Below, piece by piece: positions 8,467 through 22,093 of a stretch of 64,000 nucleotides of DNA. Within the stretch, counting starts at the first letter, position 1; each line of letters starts with the position of its first letter. Under the pieces are notes generated by a model that worked only from the letters and a program-made list of their open reading frames with translations, was not told the DNA's origin and did no database searches. The position numbers and the translations under genes are program-made. Source of the stretch: Streptomyces sp. NRRL F-5123 (GTDB lineage Bacteria > Actinomycetota > Actinomycetes > Streptomycetales > Streptomycetaceae); assembly GCF_000721495.1 (NCBI RefSeq), contig NZ_JOHY01000041.1, positions 1 to 64,000 on the forward strand, in the 5' to 3' direction.

Positions 8467-9720
8467 ATGACGGACGCTCTCGCAGACCCGCACTACCGCC
8501 CGCACGTCACCGGCGACCCGGCGGACGGCCCCCGCGACATCGTGATCCTCGGCTCCACCGGATCCATCGGCACCCAGGCGGTCGACCTGGTGCTGCGCAA
8601 TCCGGACCGCTTCCGGGTGACGGCGCTCTCCGCCGCGGGAAGCCGGGTCGCGCTGCTCGCCGAGCAGGCGCACCGGCTCGGCGTGCAGACCGTCGCCGTC
8701 GCAGACGAGGCCGCCGTCGGCCCGCTGCGCGAGGCGCTGGCCGGGCAGTACGGCGCGGGGGCCGTACTGCCGGAGATCCTCGCCGGGCCGGAGGCCGCCA
8801 CGCAGGCCGCGGGCCTGGAGTGCCACTCGGTGCTCAACGGCATCACCGGCTCGATCGGCCTGCGCCCGACGCTGGCCGCGCTGGAGGCCGGGCGGGTGCT
8901 GGTGCTGGCCAACAAGGAATCGCTGATCGTCGGCGGCCCGCTGGTGAAGGCGCTGGCCAAGCCCGGACAGATCGTGCCGGTCGACTCCGAGCACTCCGCG
9001 CTCTTCCAGGCGATGACGGCCGGCCGCCGCGAGGAGGTGCGCAAGCTGTTGGTGACCGCCTCAGGCGGCCCCTTCCGCGGCCGCAGCCGGGCGGAGCTGG
9101 CCCACGTCACCCCGGCCGACGCGCTCGCCCACCCCACGTGGGCCATGGGCCCGGTCATCACCGTCAACTCCGCGACGCTCGTCAACAAGGGCCTCGAGGT
9201 GATCGAGGCGCACCTGCTGTACGACGTGCCGTTCGACCGCATCGAGGTCGTCGTGCACCCGCAGTCGTACATCCACTCCATGGTCGAGTTCGTCGACGGC
9301 TCCACGATCGCCCAGGCCGGGCCGCCGGACATGACGGTGCCGATCTCGCTGGGCCTGGGCTGGCCGGACCGGGTGCCGGACGCCGCCCCGGCCTTCGACT
9401 GGTCCCGGGCCATGTCGTGGGAGTTCTTCCCGCTCGACGACGAGGCGTTTCCCTCGGTCGCGCTGGCCCGCCACGTCGGTAGTCTCGGGGGCACCGCGCC
9501 CGCGGTGTTCAACGCGGCCAACGAGGAGTGCGTGGACGCCTTCCTCGCGGGCAGACTGCCGTTCACCGGCATCGTCGACACCGTCGCGAAGGTCGTGGAA
9601 GAGCACGGCACACCCGGGACGGGAACTTCCCTGACGGTGGAGGACGTCCTCGAAGCGGAGGCCTGGGCACGCGCCCGGGCGGTGGAACTGGCCCAGGCAA
9701 CGGAGGCAGCACGCGTATGA
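8467..9720 (+). CDS. dxr: 1-deoxy-D-xylulose 5-phosphate reductoisomerase
   Basis: 417 residues. Dxr converts DXP to 2-C-methyl-D-erythritol 4-phosphate, the committed step of the non-mevalonate isoprenoid pathway, using NADPH. Seen: nucleotide loop [21 protein letters not shown], metal/substrate motif [10 protein letters not shown], and the C-terminal [16 protein letters not shown] 8467 was chosen over an ATG nine codons upstream because it matches the usual N-terminus. The stop overlaps the next gene's ATG by four bases (ATGA), so translation is coupled to the membrane protease. ispG follows that gene. Confidence 0.97.
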   Translation: MTDALADPHYRPHVTGDPADGPRDIVILGSTGSIGTQAVDLVLRNPDRFRVTALSAAGSRVALLAEQAHRLGVQTVAVADEAAVGPLREALAGQYGAGAVLPEILAGPEAATQAAGLECHSVLNGITGSIGLRPTLAALEAGRVLVLANKESLIVGGPLVKALAKPGQIVPVDSEHSALFQAMTAGRREEVRKLLVTASGGPFRGRSRAELAHVTPADALAHPTWAMGPVITVNSATLVNKGLEVIEAHLLYDVPFDRIEVVVHPQSYIHSMVEFVDGSTIAQAGPPDMTVPISLGLGWPDRVPDAAPAFDWSRAMSWEFFPLDDEAFPSVALARHVGSLGGTAPAVFNAANEECVDAFLAGRLPFTGIVDTVAKVVEEHGTPGTGTSLTVEDVLEAEAWARARAVELAQATEAARV

Positions 9721-11033
9721 CCGGTCTCATGACGGTCCTCGGCATAGTGGTCTTCGCTGTCGGCCTGATGGTCTCCATCGCCTGGCACGAGTTGGGGCAC
9801 CTGTCCACGGCCAAGCTCTTCAAGATCCGCGTGACGCAGTACATGGTCGGCTTCGGCCCGACCGTGTGGTCCCGAAAGAAGGGCGAGACGGAGTACGGCT
9901 TCAAGGCCGTCCCGCTGGGCGGCTACATCCGCATGATCGGGATGTTCCCGCCCGGCGAGGACGGGCGGATCACCGCCCGTTCCACCTCGCCGTGGCGCAG
10001 CATGATCGAGGACGCCCGCTCGGCCGCCTTCGAGGAGCTGCAGCCGGGCGACGAGACGCGGCTGTTCTACACGCGCAAGCCGTGGAAGCGCGTCATCGTG
10101 ATGTTCGCCGGGCCGTTCATGAACCTGATCCTGGCCTTCGGTCTCGCGCTGGCGGTCTTCATGGGCATCGGCGTGGCCAAGGACACCACGGTCGTCTCCT
10201 CCGTCAGCGACTGCGTGGTCGCGCAGACCGACGCGGCCAAGCGCGACCCGGACAACCCCTGCAGGTCCACCGACCCGACGGCCCCCGCCAAGCTCGCCGG
10301 GCTCAAGCCGGGAGACCGCTTCCTGGAGTTCAACGGGCGGCCGGTCAAGAACTGGGCGCAGCTCTCCCAGGACATCCGCACCGGCGTCGGCAAGGCCACC
10401 GTCGTGGTCGAGCGCGACGGCAAGCGCGTCACGCTGCACCCGGTGATCACCACCAACGTGGTCGCCAAGACCGACAGCGACGGCCAGCCGGTGGACGGCA
10501 CCGTCACCGCGGGTTTCCTCGGCTTCAGCCCCGCCAGCAAGATCACGCCGCTGAGCTTCACCGGCTCGGTGAGCTACATGGGCGACATGGCCCACCAAGG
10601 CGTCGACTCGCTGCTGCGGCTGCCGCAGCGCATCCCGGACCTGTGGCGGGCCACCTTCGAGGGCGCGCCGCGCAAGGCCGACTCGCCGATGGGCGTGGTG
10701 GGCGCGGCCCGCGTCGGCGGTGAGGTCTTCTCGCTGCACGAACCGGCCATCGACCGCATCGCCACCATGGTGATCCTCGTCGCCGGCTTCAACCTCTCGT
10801 TGTTCCTGTTCAACATGCTTCCGCTGCTGCCGCTGGACGGCGGTCACGTGGCGGGGGCGCTGTGGGAGTCGCTGCGGCGGCACACCGCCCGGGTCTTCCG
10901 CAGACCCGACCCGGGGCCGTTCGATGTGGCGAAGCTCATGCCGGTCGCCTACGTCGTCGCCGGCATCTTCGTGTGCTTCACGCTGCTGGTTCTCATCGCC
11001 GACGTCGTGAACCCCGTCAAACTCAGCTCCTGA
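9717..11033 (+). CDS. Site-2 (RseP/Rip1-type) intramembrane metalloprotease
   Basis: 438 residues. The zinc motif HELGH is at residues 24-28 in the first membrane helix; the second active-site motif [12 protein letters not shown] is near the C-terminus. A PDZ domain lies between ([17 protein letters not shown]). M50 family enzymes cut membrane-embedded anti-sigma factors or signal-peptide remnants. The actinobacterial order dxr - protease - ispG - GNAT is also that of M. tuberculosis Rip1, which supports the assignment. Its start overlaps the dxr stop. Substrates are not predictable here. Confidence 0.93.
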   Translation: MTGLMTVLGIVVFAVGLMVSIAWHELGHLSTAKLFKIRVTQYMVGFGPTVWSRKKGETEYGFKAVPLGGYIRMIGMFPPGEDGRITARSTSPWRSMIEDARSAAFEELQPGDETRLFYTRKPWKRVIVMFAGPFMNLILAFGLALAVFMGIGVAKDTTVVSSVSDCVVAQTDAAKRDPDNPCRSTDPTAPAKLAGLKPGDRFLEFNGRPVKNWAQLSQDIRTGVGKATVVVERDGKRVTLHPVITTNVVAKTDSDGQPVDGTVTAGFLGFSPASKITPLSFTGSVSYMGDMAHQGVDSLLRLPQRIPDLWRATFEGAPRKADSPMGVVGAARVGGEVFSLHEPAIDRIATMVILVAGFNLSLFLFNMLPLLPLDGGHVAGALWESLRRHTARVFRRPDPGPFDVAKLMPVAYVVAGIFVCFTLLVLIADVVNPVKLSS

Positions 11034-11133
11034 TGTCCCGAGCCGGGTGAGCCCCGAGGACCGGGTGACGTAATCTCGACCCCGGAGCCCGCCCACGCCG
11101 GGACTTGTGCCACACCATGGGGATGCCACGCAG

Positions 11134-12288
<1,155 letters not shown>

Positions 12289-12334
12289 CCGGCTCCCTCC
12301 CGCACCGGGCCGCACGGCCCGCCCGCAGCCTGGC

Positions 12335-12373
12335 CCCCGCCCCGCGCCCGCTTCCGGCCCGCGCGGGGCGGGG
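12335..12373 (+). terminator. Strong GC hairpin after ispG
   Basis: A perfect 13-base stem (12335-12347 with 12361-12373, CCCCGCCCCGCGC arm) and a 13-base loop. It lies 46 bases past the ispG stop and upstream of the GNAT gene. No T-run follows, as is common for Streptomyces terminators. Confidence 0.6.
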
Positions 12374-12454
12374 TACGACCGGGCCCGGTAAAGTGCGCAC
12401 TCCACCCCACGCCTGCGGCAACGGCCCACGGGCCGAAGACGGTGAGGCCCCCCC

Positions 12455-13300
12455 GTGCTGACCCACTCGACAGCCCGCGTCCTGGAACCGGGTGATCTCG
12501 ACGCCGCCCTCGAGGTGCTGCACCGCGACCCGGTCGCCAACGCGTTCGTCACCTCCCGGGTCAACATCGCCGGGCTCGACCCGTGGCGGCTCGGCGGCGA
12601 GATGTGGGGCTGGTACGAGGCCGGGCGGCTCGTCTCGCTGTGCTACGCGGGCGCCAACCTCGTCCCGATCTGCGCCACCCCCGAGGCGGTCGCCGCCTTC
12701 GCCGAACGCGCCCGCAGGTCCGGCCGCCGCTGCTCGTCCGTCGTCGGCCCGGCCGGTCCCACCGCCGACCTGTGGGCCCGGCTGGAGCCGCACTGGGGCC
12801 CGGCCCGCGAGGTGCGCCGCCACCAGCCGCTCATGACGACCCGCTCGCTGCCCGCGGGCATCGCGCCGGACCCGCTGGTGCGCCGGGTGCGCAAGGACGA
12901 GATGGACGTGATCATGCCCGCCTGCGTGGCGATGTTCACCGAGGAGGTCGGCGTCTCCCCGCTGGCCGGCGACGGAGGGCTGCTCTACCAGGCGAGGGTC
13001 GCCGAACTGGTCTCCAACGGGCGGGCGTTCGCACGCATCGAGGACGGCCAGGTGGTCTTCAAGGCGGAGGTCGGTGCCGTCACCCGGCAGACCTGCCAGA
13101 TCCAGGGTGTCTGGGTGGCCCCGGCGTACCGCGGCCGTCGGCTGTCCGAGACGGGCATGGCCGCCGTCCTGAGCTACGCGCTGCGCGACGTGGCACCGGT
13201 CGTCAGCCTCTACGTCAACGACTTCAACACCCCGGCCCGCGCCGCCTACGAGCGCGTGGGCTTCACCGAGGTCGGCTCCTTCATGTCGGTGCTCTTCTAG
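12455..13300 (+). CDS. DUF4081 / GNAT N-acetyltransferase
   Basis: 281 residues, GTG start. The N-terminal half (to about residue 125) matches the DUF4081-type domain; the C-terminal half is a GNAT fold with IQGVWVAPAYRGRRLSETGM (acetyl-CoA pyrophosphate loop) and VSLYVNDFNTPARAAYERVGF. It lies next to ispG as in mycobacteria, where the equivalent gene follows gcpE. The acceptor substrate is unknown. It is separated from ispG by a terminator-like hairpin, so probably has its own promoter. Confidence 0.88.
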   Translation: MLTHSTARVLEPGDLDAALEVLHRDPVANAFVTSRVNIAGLDPWRLGGEMWGWYEAGRLVSLCYAGANLVPICATPEAVAAFAERARRSGRRCSSVVGPAGPTADLWARLEPHWGPAREVRRHQPLMTTRSLPAGIAPDPLVRRVRKDEMDVIMPACVAMFTEEVGVSPLAGDGGLLYQARVAELVSNGRAFARIEDGQVVFKAEVGAVTRQTCQIQGVWVAPAYRGRRLSETGMAAVLSYALRDVAPVVSLYVNDFNTPARAAYERVGFTEVGSFMSVLF

Positions 13301-13330
13301 GAGCCGGGCGTGCTCCCGGCAGGGCGCGCT

Positions 13331-13569
13331 AGGCCGTGTCCGGCAAATCCCGTCTGCCTGGCGGCGTCCGGCACGCACGCTTTCCCCCTGCCTTCGGCGG
13401 GAGGTACCCCCTGCGCTCTCTCCCCCTGGGCCTGGCGGTCCGGGAGGTGCCTCCACCCTCCGCCTTGCAATCCGGGGGTACCTCCCAGGCGAAGCTCTGG
13501 GGGAGCACCGGACACCGCCGGCCCCGCCCTGCGGGCGGACGACGCCATTCGTCAGACACGACCTGGCCT
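13331..13569. repeat. MITE-like inverted-repeat element
   Basis: This non-coding stretch between two GNAT genes is largely self-complementary. Outer ends match imperfectly: from 13331 (AGGCCGTGTCCGGCAAAT) against the reverse complement of 13543-13569 (13 of 18 aligned bases around CGTGTC identical). Inside, GGCGGCGTCCGGCAC (from about 13360) pairs with 13507-13521, and GGGAGGTACCCCC (about 13399-13411) pairs with GGGGGTACCTCCC (about 13475-13488). It encodes no credible protein. Size, terminal repeats and hairpin form suggest a miniature transposable element or a Streptomyces dispersed repeat. Confidence 0.6.
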
Positions 13570-13614
13570 GCGCGATCATGAGCCGGGGGAGGCGGCGGGG
13601 TAGTCTCCGGGCCC

Positions 13615-14148
13615 ATGGAGAACGTGGTGGTCGAGCCCGCCGATCTTGCCGCGCATGTCGACGAGGCCCTCGCCGTCCAGGCCGTCGCCTTCGGGCTCGG
13701 GCCCGAAGAGGTGGCCATCCGGCGGCAGATCGTCCTGCGGCACCTGGCCGACCCGGGCGCGCGGGCCCTCACCGCGCACACCCCCGGCGGGCGCATCGTC
13801 GGTTTCGTGTACGGGCTGCCCAACGACCGCGGCCACTGGTGGTCCAGCGTCGTGCAGCCGTACCTGCGTCGCGAGGGCAACGACGGCTGGCTGGACGACT
13901 CCTTCGTGATCACCGAGCTGCACGTGCTGCCCGACTTCCAGGGCCGTGGTCTGGGCCGTGCCCTGATCACCGCGCTCACCGACGCTGCGAGCGAGCCGCG
14001 CAGCATCCTGTCCGCCATCGACGCCGACACCCCCGCCCGGCACCTCTACCACGCGCTCGGTTACCGCGACCTGGCCCGCCCGGTGCACTTCCCCAGTGCC
14101 GCCCGCCCGTACGCCGTGATGGGCGCCCCGCTGCCGCTGCTGCGCTGA
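13615..14148 (+). CDS. GNAT family N-acetyltransferase
   Basis: 177 residues, single GNAT domain. Motif A is ITELHVLPDFQGRGLGRALI (acetyl-CoA loop QGRGLG); motif B includes ARHLYHALGYRDL near the C-terminus. The acceptor is unknown. It starts 45 bases after the MITE-like repeat, so its promoter may lie within or be affected by that element. It is convergent with the kinase gene downstream, with about 60 bases between the two stops. Confidence 0.88.
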   Translation: MENVVVEPADLAAHVDEALAVQAVAFGLGPEEVAIRRQIVLRHLADPGARALTAHTPGGRIVGFVYGLPNDRGHWWSSVVQPYLRREGNDGWLDDSFVITELHVLPDFQGRGLGRALITALTDAASEPRSILSAIDADTPARHLYHALGYRDLARPVHFPSAARPYAVMGAPLPLLR

Positions 14149-14208
14149 GCCGTACGCGGCCTCGCCTCCGGACGTGCGCCCGTACCGCGGCCCGTACCGG
14201 GGCACCCG

Positions 14209-15159
14209 CTACAGCCAGCTCGCGAACTCCAGCAGCAGCTCACCGTCCTCCCGCCCGCCGACGGACAGATACCACACGCCCGCCTCGACGGCGCGGAAGA
14301 CGGACCAGCCGCGCAGCCGCTCCGCGTCCACCTCCAGGGCGTCCGCCAGCTTCGCGATCCGGCGCCGAGCGGTGCTCCGCGAGCCCGGCTGCGCGGCGAG
14401 CGTCGGCAGCCGGTCCCTGGCCAGCCACGCCAGGTCGAACGCCCGCTCACCGACCAGCGGCTTGGGGTCGATCGCCAGCCACGGCACCCGCTCGCCGGCC
14501 AGTACGTTGCCCTGGTGGTAGTCGCCGTGCAGCAGCACCGCCTCCACCTCGGCCGCGGAGACCGCGAGTTCGGCCTGCGCCGCCAGCGCCTCGTCGATCA
14601 GCGGCACCGCGTCGGCCGCGTAGGGCTCGTCGCGGCGCGTCCGCAGCAACTCGGCCAGCTCGCCGGTCATCCCGGCCACGGCACGGAACGGATGGTCCGC
14701 GGCGGGCGGCACCCACAGCCGCTGGAGCACCGCCTCGGCCTCCAGCAGCGCCTTCGCCTCGGCCAGCGAGCGCAGCGACACGTCGGCCTGCAGCCGTTCC
14801 AACAGCATCGCGCCCTCGTCCGGGTCGGCCCGCAGCAGCCGTACGGCGCCGCGCCCGTCCCAGTGCGCGAGCGCGGCGTGCTCGTGCTCGGTCTCCCGGT
14901 TGACCATGCCGACCTTGAGCACCGCCGGGTCGCCCTCCGCGGTGCGCACCAGCACGACCATGCTGATCTGGCCGCCGGCCGCGACGACCCGCTCCACGGT
15001 CAGCTCCCAGCGGTCCAGCAGCCGGGCCACCCGGCCGGGCAGTTGCCCGAGCCACGTACGGCCCGCCTCGCCCTCCCAGGCGGTGACCGTACGCACCAGC
15101 CGCTCCGGCGGCTGCGGGCCGTCCGCGGGCGGCTGCCCATGGTGCGCTGCTGAACCCAT
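14209..15159 (-). CDS. Aminoglycoside/hydroxyurea-type phosphotransferase (APH_6_hur-like)
   Basis: 316 residues from ATG 15159; upstream in-frame codons are Arg/Gly-rich and less credible. The catalytic loop is LLHGDYHQGNVL (H211, G, D) and the metal-binding segment AIDPKPLVGERAFDLAWL matches the streptomycin 6-kinase/hydroxyurea kinase group rather than classical APH(3'). These enzymes transfer phosphate from ATP to small hydroxylated compounds. Whether it gives drug resistance cannot be told; many Streptomyces carry such genes as housekeeping or self-protection kinases. Confidence 0.85.
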   Translation of the reverse strand: MGSAAHHGQPPADGPQPPERLVRTVTAWEGEAGRTWLGQLPGRVARLLDRWELTVERVVAAGGQISMVVLVRTAEGDPAVLKVGMVNRETEHEHAALAHWDGRGAVRLLRADPDEGAMLLERLQADVSLRSLAEAKALLEAEAVLQRLWVPPAADHPFRAVAGMTGELAELLRTRRDEPYAADAVPLIDEALAAQAELAVSAAEVEAVLLHGDYHQGNVLAGERVPWLAIDPKPLVGERAFDLAWLARDRLPTLAAQPGSRSTARRRIAKLADALEVDAERLRGWSVFRAVEAGVWYLSVGGREDGELLLEFASWL

Positions 15160-15209
15160 TCGCTGTGCCCTGCCCTCCGTGCGGCCTGTCGCTCGCCCGG
15201 CGGGCGCGT

Positions 15210-15629
15210 TCAGCCGCGTTCCGCCAGACCCGGGAAGGCTACGCTGCCGCCGCGCCACCGTACGGCACGCACCGCCGCGTCACGCATCGCCGAGGCCGCG
15301 TCCTGCCGCAGGCCCCCCAGCGCTGTGCGCACCACGTCGCCGTACGCGCCCGCCACGTGCTCCTCGACGTAGGCCGCGAGCCTGGCCGCGGACTCCGGGC
15401 CGGTCACCGTGAAGGGCAGCGTGTAGCCGGCCGGCTCGGCGGCGGGGGAGACGCCGAGGTCGGCGACCGTGCGGACCAGGGCGTCGCGGCGGGCGCGGTG
15501 GGCGTCGTAGCCCTGCCGCGCGTCGGCCTGCCGGGAGCCGGTCAGATGGCCGCCGACTACGCCGTAGCCGTACACCGCGGCGTATTCGGCGGCCAGCGCC
15601 GCCTGCACCGCGTCGATGACCGCGTTCAC
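15210..15629 (-). CDS. Ferritin-like (DUF4439) protein
   Basis: 139 residues, GTG start. All-helical sequence: AVIDAVQAALAAEYAAVYGYGVVG, then RRDALVRTVADL and AARLAAYVEEHVAGAYGDVV. This is the DUF4439 ferritin-like four-helix domain seen next to rimP in many Streptomyces. It ends 50 bases before the kinase start and begins 12 bases after the lipoprotein gene, so the three probably form one operon. Metal binding is not assured: the two-metal ExxH ligand set is incomplete. Confidence 0.8.
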   Translation of the reverse strand: MNAVIDAVQAALAAEYAAVYGYGVVGGHLTGSRQADARQGYDAHRARRDALVRTVADLGVSPAAEPAGYTLPFTVTGPESAARLAAYVEEHVAGAYGDVVRTALGGLRQDAASAMRDAAVRAVRWRGGSVAFPGLAERG

Positions 15630-15641
15630 CGATCCACCGCC

Positions 15642-16226
15642 TCAGCCCTCGTGCCCGTCGTCACTCGTGGTTCCGTCCCCGCCCTTTTCGGCCTCGCCGC
15701 TCTTGTCCGGCTTGCCCGTCCTGCCCGGCTTGCCGCTCAGCAGCGCCGCGTGACCCGCGCCGCAGGCGGCGACGGACGCGAGCAGCCGGGCCAGCCCGCC
15801 CGGCACGGTCAGCAGCGTGGCCGCCCTGGCGTCGGCCAGCGTGCGCTCGGCGGCGGCCAGCGCGGCGAGCGCCTCCTTGGTCGAGGTCGCCGTGCCGGCG
15901 GCGGACGGCTTCGCCCCGGCGGCGGGCGGGGTGCCGCCGAAGGCCTCGACGTGCCGGGCGACCTCGGCCCGCAGTGGGGCCAGGCGGGCGGCGAGCGAGG
16001 GGTGCGCCGCGGCGGCGGCGTCGTACCGCCCGAGCAGGTCCGTGCTGTCGCGCACCGCCCGGGCCTGCTCCGCGGTGCCGGGCGGCACTGCCGCCTGCTG
16101 CCGCGGGCCCGCGCCGCCCTTGCCGTCGGTGCCGGTCGTGTCCGTCGAGCACCCGGTGCCGACTGCCGCGACCGCCGCCGCCATCACGCTCCGCCTGCTC
16201 AGCCGAGCCGCCGCCTCCGGGATCAT
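15642..16226 (-). CDS. DUF4439-related lipoprotein
   Basis: 194 residues from ATG 16226. The N-terminus has a twin-arginine-like pair (SRRSVMAAAVA) and a lipobox ending at C26 (VGTGC), so it is probably a Tat-type exported lipoprotein. The mature part is helical (ARAVRDSTDLLGRYDAAAAA, AEVARHVEAF, ALAALAAAERTLADARAA), resembling the ferritin-like protein encoded just downstream. The C-terminus is a charged, disordered Lys/Asp/Gly tail. No clear ribosome site precedes the ATG. The gene is divergent from rimP. Function unknown. Confidence 0.75.
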   Translation of the reverse strand: MIPEAAARLSRRSVMAAAVAAVGTGCSTDTTGTDGKGGAGPRQQAAVPPGTAEQARAVRDSTDLLGRYDAAAAAHPSLAARLAPLRAEVARHVEAFGGTPPAAGAKPSAAGTATSTKEALAALAAAERTLADARAATLLTVPGGLARLLASVAACGAGHAALLSGKPGRTGKPDKSGEAEKGGDGTTSDDGHEG

Positions 16227-16339
16227 GGGGGGAGTGTACGGGTGCCGGAGTGGCGCGGTGCGCCGCCCCGGCTCGGGTAGCCTTGCCTTTACACGCGACC
16301 TTCCACCACAACAGCACACGCGGCCGAGGAGTCACCCGG

Positions 16340-16915
16340 ATGAGCACCACCCAGAGCGAGAGGCTGCGCGCGCTGTTCGAGCCCCTTGTCGACAAAGCGG
16401 GTCTCGAACTGGAAGAGGTCACGCTGAGTGCCTCCGGCCGCCGCCGCCAGCTGCTGGTCGTGGTGGATTCCGAGGAAGGCGTCCAGCTCGACGCAGTGGC
16501 CGAGATCAGCCGCTCGCTGTCGCAGGCGCTGGACGCCTCGGACGTGATGGGCGAGGCGGAGTACGTCCTGGAGGTCACCTCGCCGGGCACCGACCGGCCG
16601 CTGACCGAGCCCCGGCACTTCCGCCGCAACACCGGACGGCTGGTGAAGCTGGCGCTCAAGGAGCGCGGCGAGCTGATCGCACGGATCATGGCGGTGGACG
16701 AGGCGGGCCTCGACCTGGAGGTGCCGGGCGTGAAGGGCCGCAAGCCCAAGCCCGCCCGGGCGGACTTCGCGGAGATCGCGAAGGCCCGGGTCGAGGTCGA
16801 GTTCACCCGCCGCGACGGCGCCCCCGGTGACGCGGTCGGCGACGGCGACACGGATTTCGACACCGAACCTGACGACAGCGACAGCGACATCGACGAGACG
16901 ACCGAGGAGGCGTAG
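16340..16915 (+). CDS. rimP: Ribosome maturation factor RimP
   Basis: 191 residues, ATG preceded by GAGGAG. RimP helps assemble the 30S ribosomal subunit. Seen: N-domain [19 protein letters not shown], the conserved [14 protein letters not shown], and a C-terminal SH3-like domain with GRLVKL. The C-terminus is an acidic Asp/Glu tail typical of Streptomyces. It is first gene of the rimP-nusA-ylxR-infB operon; a TAGCCT at 16278 could be the -10 of its promoter. nusA starts two bases after its stop. Confidence 0.95.
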   Translation: MSTTQSERLRALFEPLVDKAGLELEEVTLSASGRRRQLLVVVDSEEGVQLDAVAEISRSLSQALDASDVMGEAEYVLEVTSPGTDRPLTEPRHFRRNTGRLVKLALKERGELIARIMAVDEAGLDLEVPGVKGRKPKPARADFAEIAKARVEVEFTRRDGAPGDAVGDGDTDFDTEPDDSDSDIDETTEEA

Positions 16916-16917
16916 CC

Positions 16918-17949
16918 GTGGACATCGACATGAAGGCCCTGCGGGGTCTGGTGCAGGAGCGGCAGATCTCTTTCGACCTGCTGGTCGAGGCCATCGAGTC
17001 GGCGCTGCTGATCGCCTACCACCGCGAGCCCGGCAGCCACCGGCGCGCCCGGGTGGAGTTGGACCGCACCAGCGGGCACGTGACGGTGTGGGCCACCGAG
17101 GAGCCGGACGAGGTCGCCGAGGGCGCCGAGCCCCGTGAATTCGACGACACGCCCTCGGGCTTCGGCCGGATCGCCGCGTCGACCGCCAAGCAGGTGATCC
17201 TGCAGCGGCTGCGCGACGCCGAGGACGACGTGACCTTCGGCGAGTACGCCGGCCGCGAGGGCGACATCGTCACCGGTGTCGTCCAGCAGGGCAAGGACCC
17301 CAAGAACGTGCTGGTCGACATCGGCAAGCTGGAGGCCCTGCTGCCGGTGCAGGAACAGGTACCCGGCGAGGAGTACAAGCACGGCACCCGGCTGCGGACG
17401 TACGTCGTGCGGGTGGCCAAGGGCGTCCGCGGCCCGCAGGTCACGCTGTCGCGCACGCACCCCAACCTGGTGAAGAAGCTCTTCGCGCTGGAGGTGCCGG
17501 AGATCGCCGACGGCTCGGTGACCATCGAGGCCATCGCGCGAGAGGCCGGCCACCGCACCAAGATCGCGGTCCGCTCCGGGCGCTCAGGGCTCAACGCCAA
17601 GGGCGCGTGCATCGGCCCGATGGGCGCCCGGGTGCGCGCGGTGATGGCCGAGCTGAACGGCGAGAAGATCGACATCGTCGACTGGTCGGACGACCCGGCC
17701 GAGATGGTGGCGAACGCGCTGTCGCCCGCCCGGGTGTCCCGGGTCGAGGTGGTGGACGCGGGTGCCCGCTCCGCGCGGGTGACGGTGCCCGACTACCAGC
17801 TGTCACTGGCCATCGGCAAGGAGGGCCAGAACGCCCGGCTCGCCGCGCGGCTCACCGGATGGCGGATCGACATCCGCCCCGACACCGAGGGCGCCGAGCA
17901 GCCCCCGTCCGGCGGCCAGTCACCGGTGCAGGCGCGTCCGGAAGGCTGA
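16918..17949 (+). CDS. nusA: Transcription termination/antitermination factor NusA
   Basis: 343 residues, GTG start. NusA binds RNA polymerase and nascent RNA to control pausing, termination and antitermination. Domains in order: N-terminal polymerase-binding region (1-125), S1 ([11 protein letters not shown], about 130-195), KH1 ([18 protein letters not shown]) and KH2 ([19 protein letters not shown]). It lacks the C-terminal acidic repeats of E. coli NusA, as in other Actinobacteria. Directly follows rimP. Confidence 0.96.
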   Translation: MDIDMKALRGLVQERQISFDLLVEAIESALLIAYHREPGSHRRARVELDRTSGHVTVWATEEPDEVAEGAEPREFDDTPSGFGRIAASTAKQVILQRLRDAEDDVTFGEYAGREGDIVTGVVQQGKDPKNVLVDIGKLEALLPVQEQVPGEEYKHGTRLRTYVVRVAKGVRGPQVTLSRTHPNLVKKLFALEVPEIADGSVTIEAIAREAGHRTKIAVRSGRSGLNAKGACIGPMGARVRAVMAELNGEKIDIVDWSDDPAEMVANALSPARVSRVEVVDAGARSARVTVPDYQLSLAIGKEGQNARLAARLTGWRIDIRPDTEGAEQPPSGGQSPVQARPEG

Positions 17950-18062
17950 AACCCCACCCCTGCGCGGCCGGATCGCGTGCCCCGCGGGACGAACCAGAAA
18001 CGAACAGCCGTACGTGGGCACACTCGAAGGAGTGACGTCCGTGCGGGGAGGTAGACTAAAGA

Positions 18063-18344
18063 GTGTCTGGTCGGACGCTGTCGTCAGCATGCCCGGAGCG
18101 TACGTGCGTCGGGTGCCGTCAGCGAGCGGCCAAGAGCGAACTGCTGCGTGTGGTGATGAGCGGGGACGCCTGCGTTCCCGATCGTCGCGGTACGCTGCCC
18201 GGTCGGGGTGCTTATGTGCATCCCGCCCTTGCCTGCCTTGACCTGGCGGTACGCCGCCGGGCGTTCAACCGGGCCTTCAAAAGCCCGGTCGCGCCCGACA
18301 CCGCGGAAGTGCGCCGGTTTGTCGAGCAGCAGGCAGCCCCGTAA
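18063..18344 (+). CDS. ylxR: YlxR (DUF448) nucleic-acid-binding protein
   Basis: 93 residues, GTG start, no strong ribosome site, so the start is provisional. It carries the family signature ERTCVGCRQRAAKSELLRVV, then LPGRGAYVH and an RRAFNRAFK helix. YlxR is a small RNA-binding protein encoded between nusA and infB in most bacteria. Lies 113 bases after nusA and 160 before infB. Confidence 0.9.
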   Translation: MSGRTLSSACPERTCVGCRQRAAKSELLRVVMSGDACVPDRRGTLPGRGAYVHPALACLDLAVRRRAFNRAFKSPVAPDTAEVRRFVEQQAAP

Positions 18345-18421
18345 GAAGGCAGTGAAGAAGTACGGCACGGGTCCTCCCGTGCGATCAGGTACCTCGCGAG
18401 ATGGAAGTAGGTCGAGATTGC

Positions 18422-18465
18422 GATGAGCACTCGATGAGTACGCGATGAGTACGCCCATGAAGTAG
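18422..18465 (+). promoter_or_regulatory. Three overlapping mini-ORFs in the infB leader
   Basis: An 11-base repeat (GATGAGCACTC, then GATGAGTACGC twice, 18422-18454) creates three start codons at 18423, 18434 and 18445. They read Met-Ser-Thr-Arg-stop, Met-Ser-Thr-Arg-stop and Met-Ser-Thr-Pro-Met-Lys-stop (ending 18465). Each stop overlaps the next start as ATGA. A GGAAGTAGG lies about a dozen bases upstream of the first. The infB start follows 39 bases after the last stop. A regulatory leader is inference. Confidence 0.45.
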
Positions 18466-18504
18466 CGACGGTCCGGTGGACACCCCGGACCTAAAAGGAG
18501 CGAT

Positions 18505-21627
<3,123 letters not shown>

Positions 21628-21639
21628 CACGCGTCAAGG

Positions 21640-21685
21640 GGCCGGGGCCGGTCGGCGGGAGAAATCCCGTCGATGGGCCCCGGCC
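21640..21685 (+). terminator. Long GAAA-loop hairpin after infB
   Basis: Arms 21640-21660 and 21665-21685 pair over about 21 positions with a few mismatches; the outer ten bases GGCCGGGGCC pair perfectly and the loop is GAAA. It begins 12 bases after the infB stop and ends 21 bases before the next ATG. It could terminate or attenuate between infB and the distal rbfA-truB genes. Confidence 0.6.
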
Positions 21686-21706
21686 GTCGCCTGTACCGTC
21701 GTATCC

Positions 21707-22000
21707 ATGTATGCAGGCACATTGCGTTTCGACCTGCTCCTGGGTGACGTACGGTCCCTGAAGGAGAAGCGGTCGGTGGTCCGTCCGATCGTCGCCGAGC
21801 TGCACCGGAGGTTCGGTGTGAGCGTGGCCGAGACCGGGGAGCAGGACCTCTACCGCAGGGCAGAGATAGGACTCGCGGTGGTGTCCGGCGACCTCGGGCA
21901 CGTCAAGGACGTACTCGACCGGTGCGAGCGCTGGATGTTCGACCGTCCCGAGGTGGACCTGCTGTCGGCACGGCAGCGGATCCACGGCGACGACGACTGA
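21707..22000 (+). CDS. DUF503 family protein
   Basis: 97 residues. The compact DUF503 signature is visible: MYAGTLRFDLLLGDVRSLKEKRSVVRPI, then the RRFGVSVAETG and LYRRAEIGLAVVSGD strands. It lies between infB and rbfA as in many Actinobacteria and Firmicutes, which suggests a ribosome- or RNA-linked role, but the function is not established. The start has no clear ribosome site and lies just after the hairpin, so translation may depend on that structure or be leaderless. Confidence 0.88.
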   Translation: MYAGTLRFDLLLGDVRSLKEKRSVVRPIVAELHRRFGVSVAETGEQDLYRRAEIGLAVVSGDLGHVKDVLDRCERWMFDRPEVDLLSARQRIHGDDD

Positions 22001-22093
22001 GCGGCCGGGAGCACGCCGGCCGGCCGGGTGACCGCCGGGCGGCGGCTCCCCGCCGCCGAGCACGACGAACCAGGACAGAGAGAGAAGAAGACG

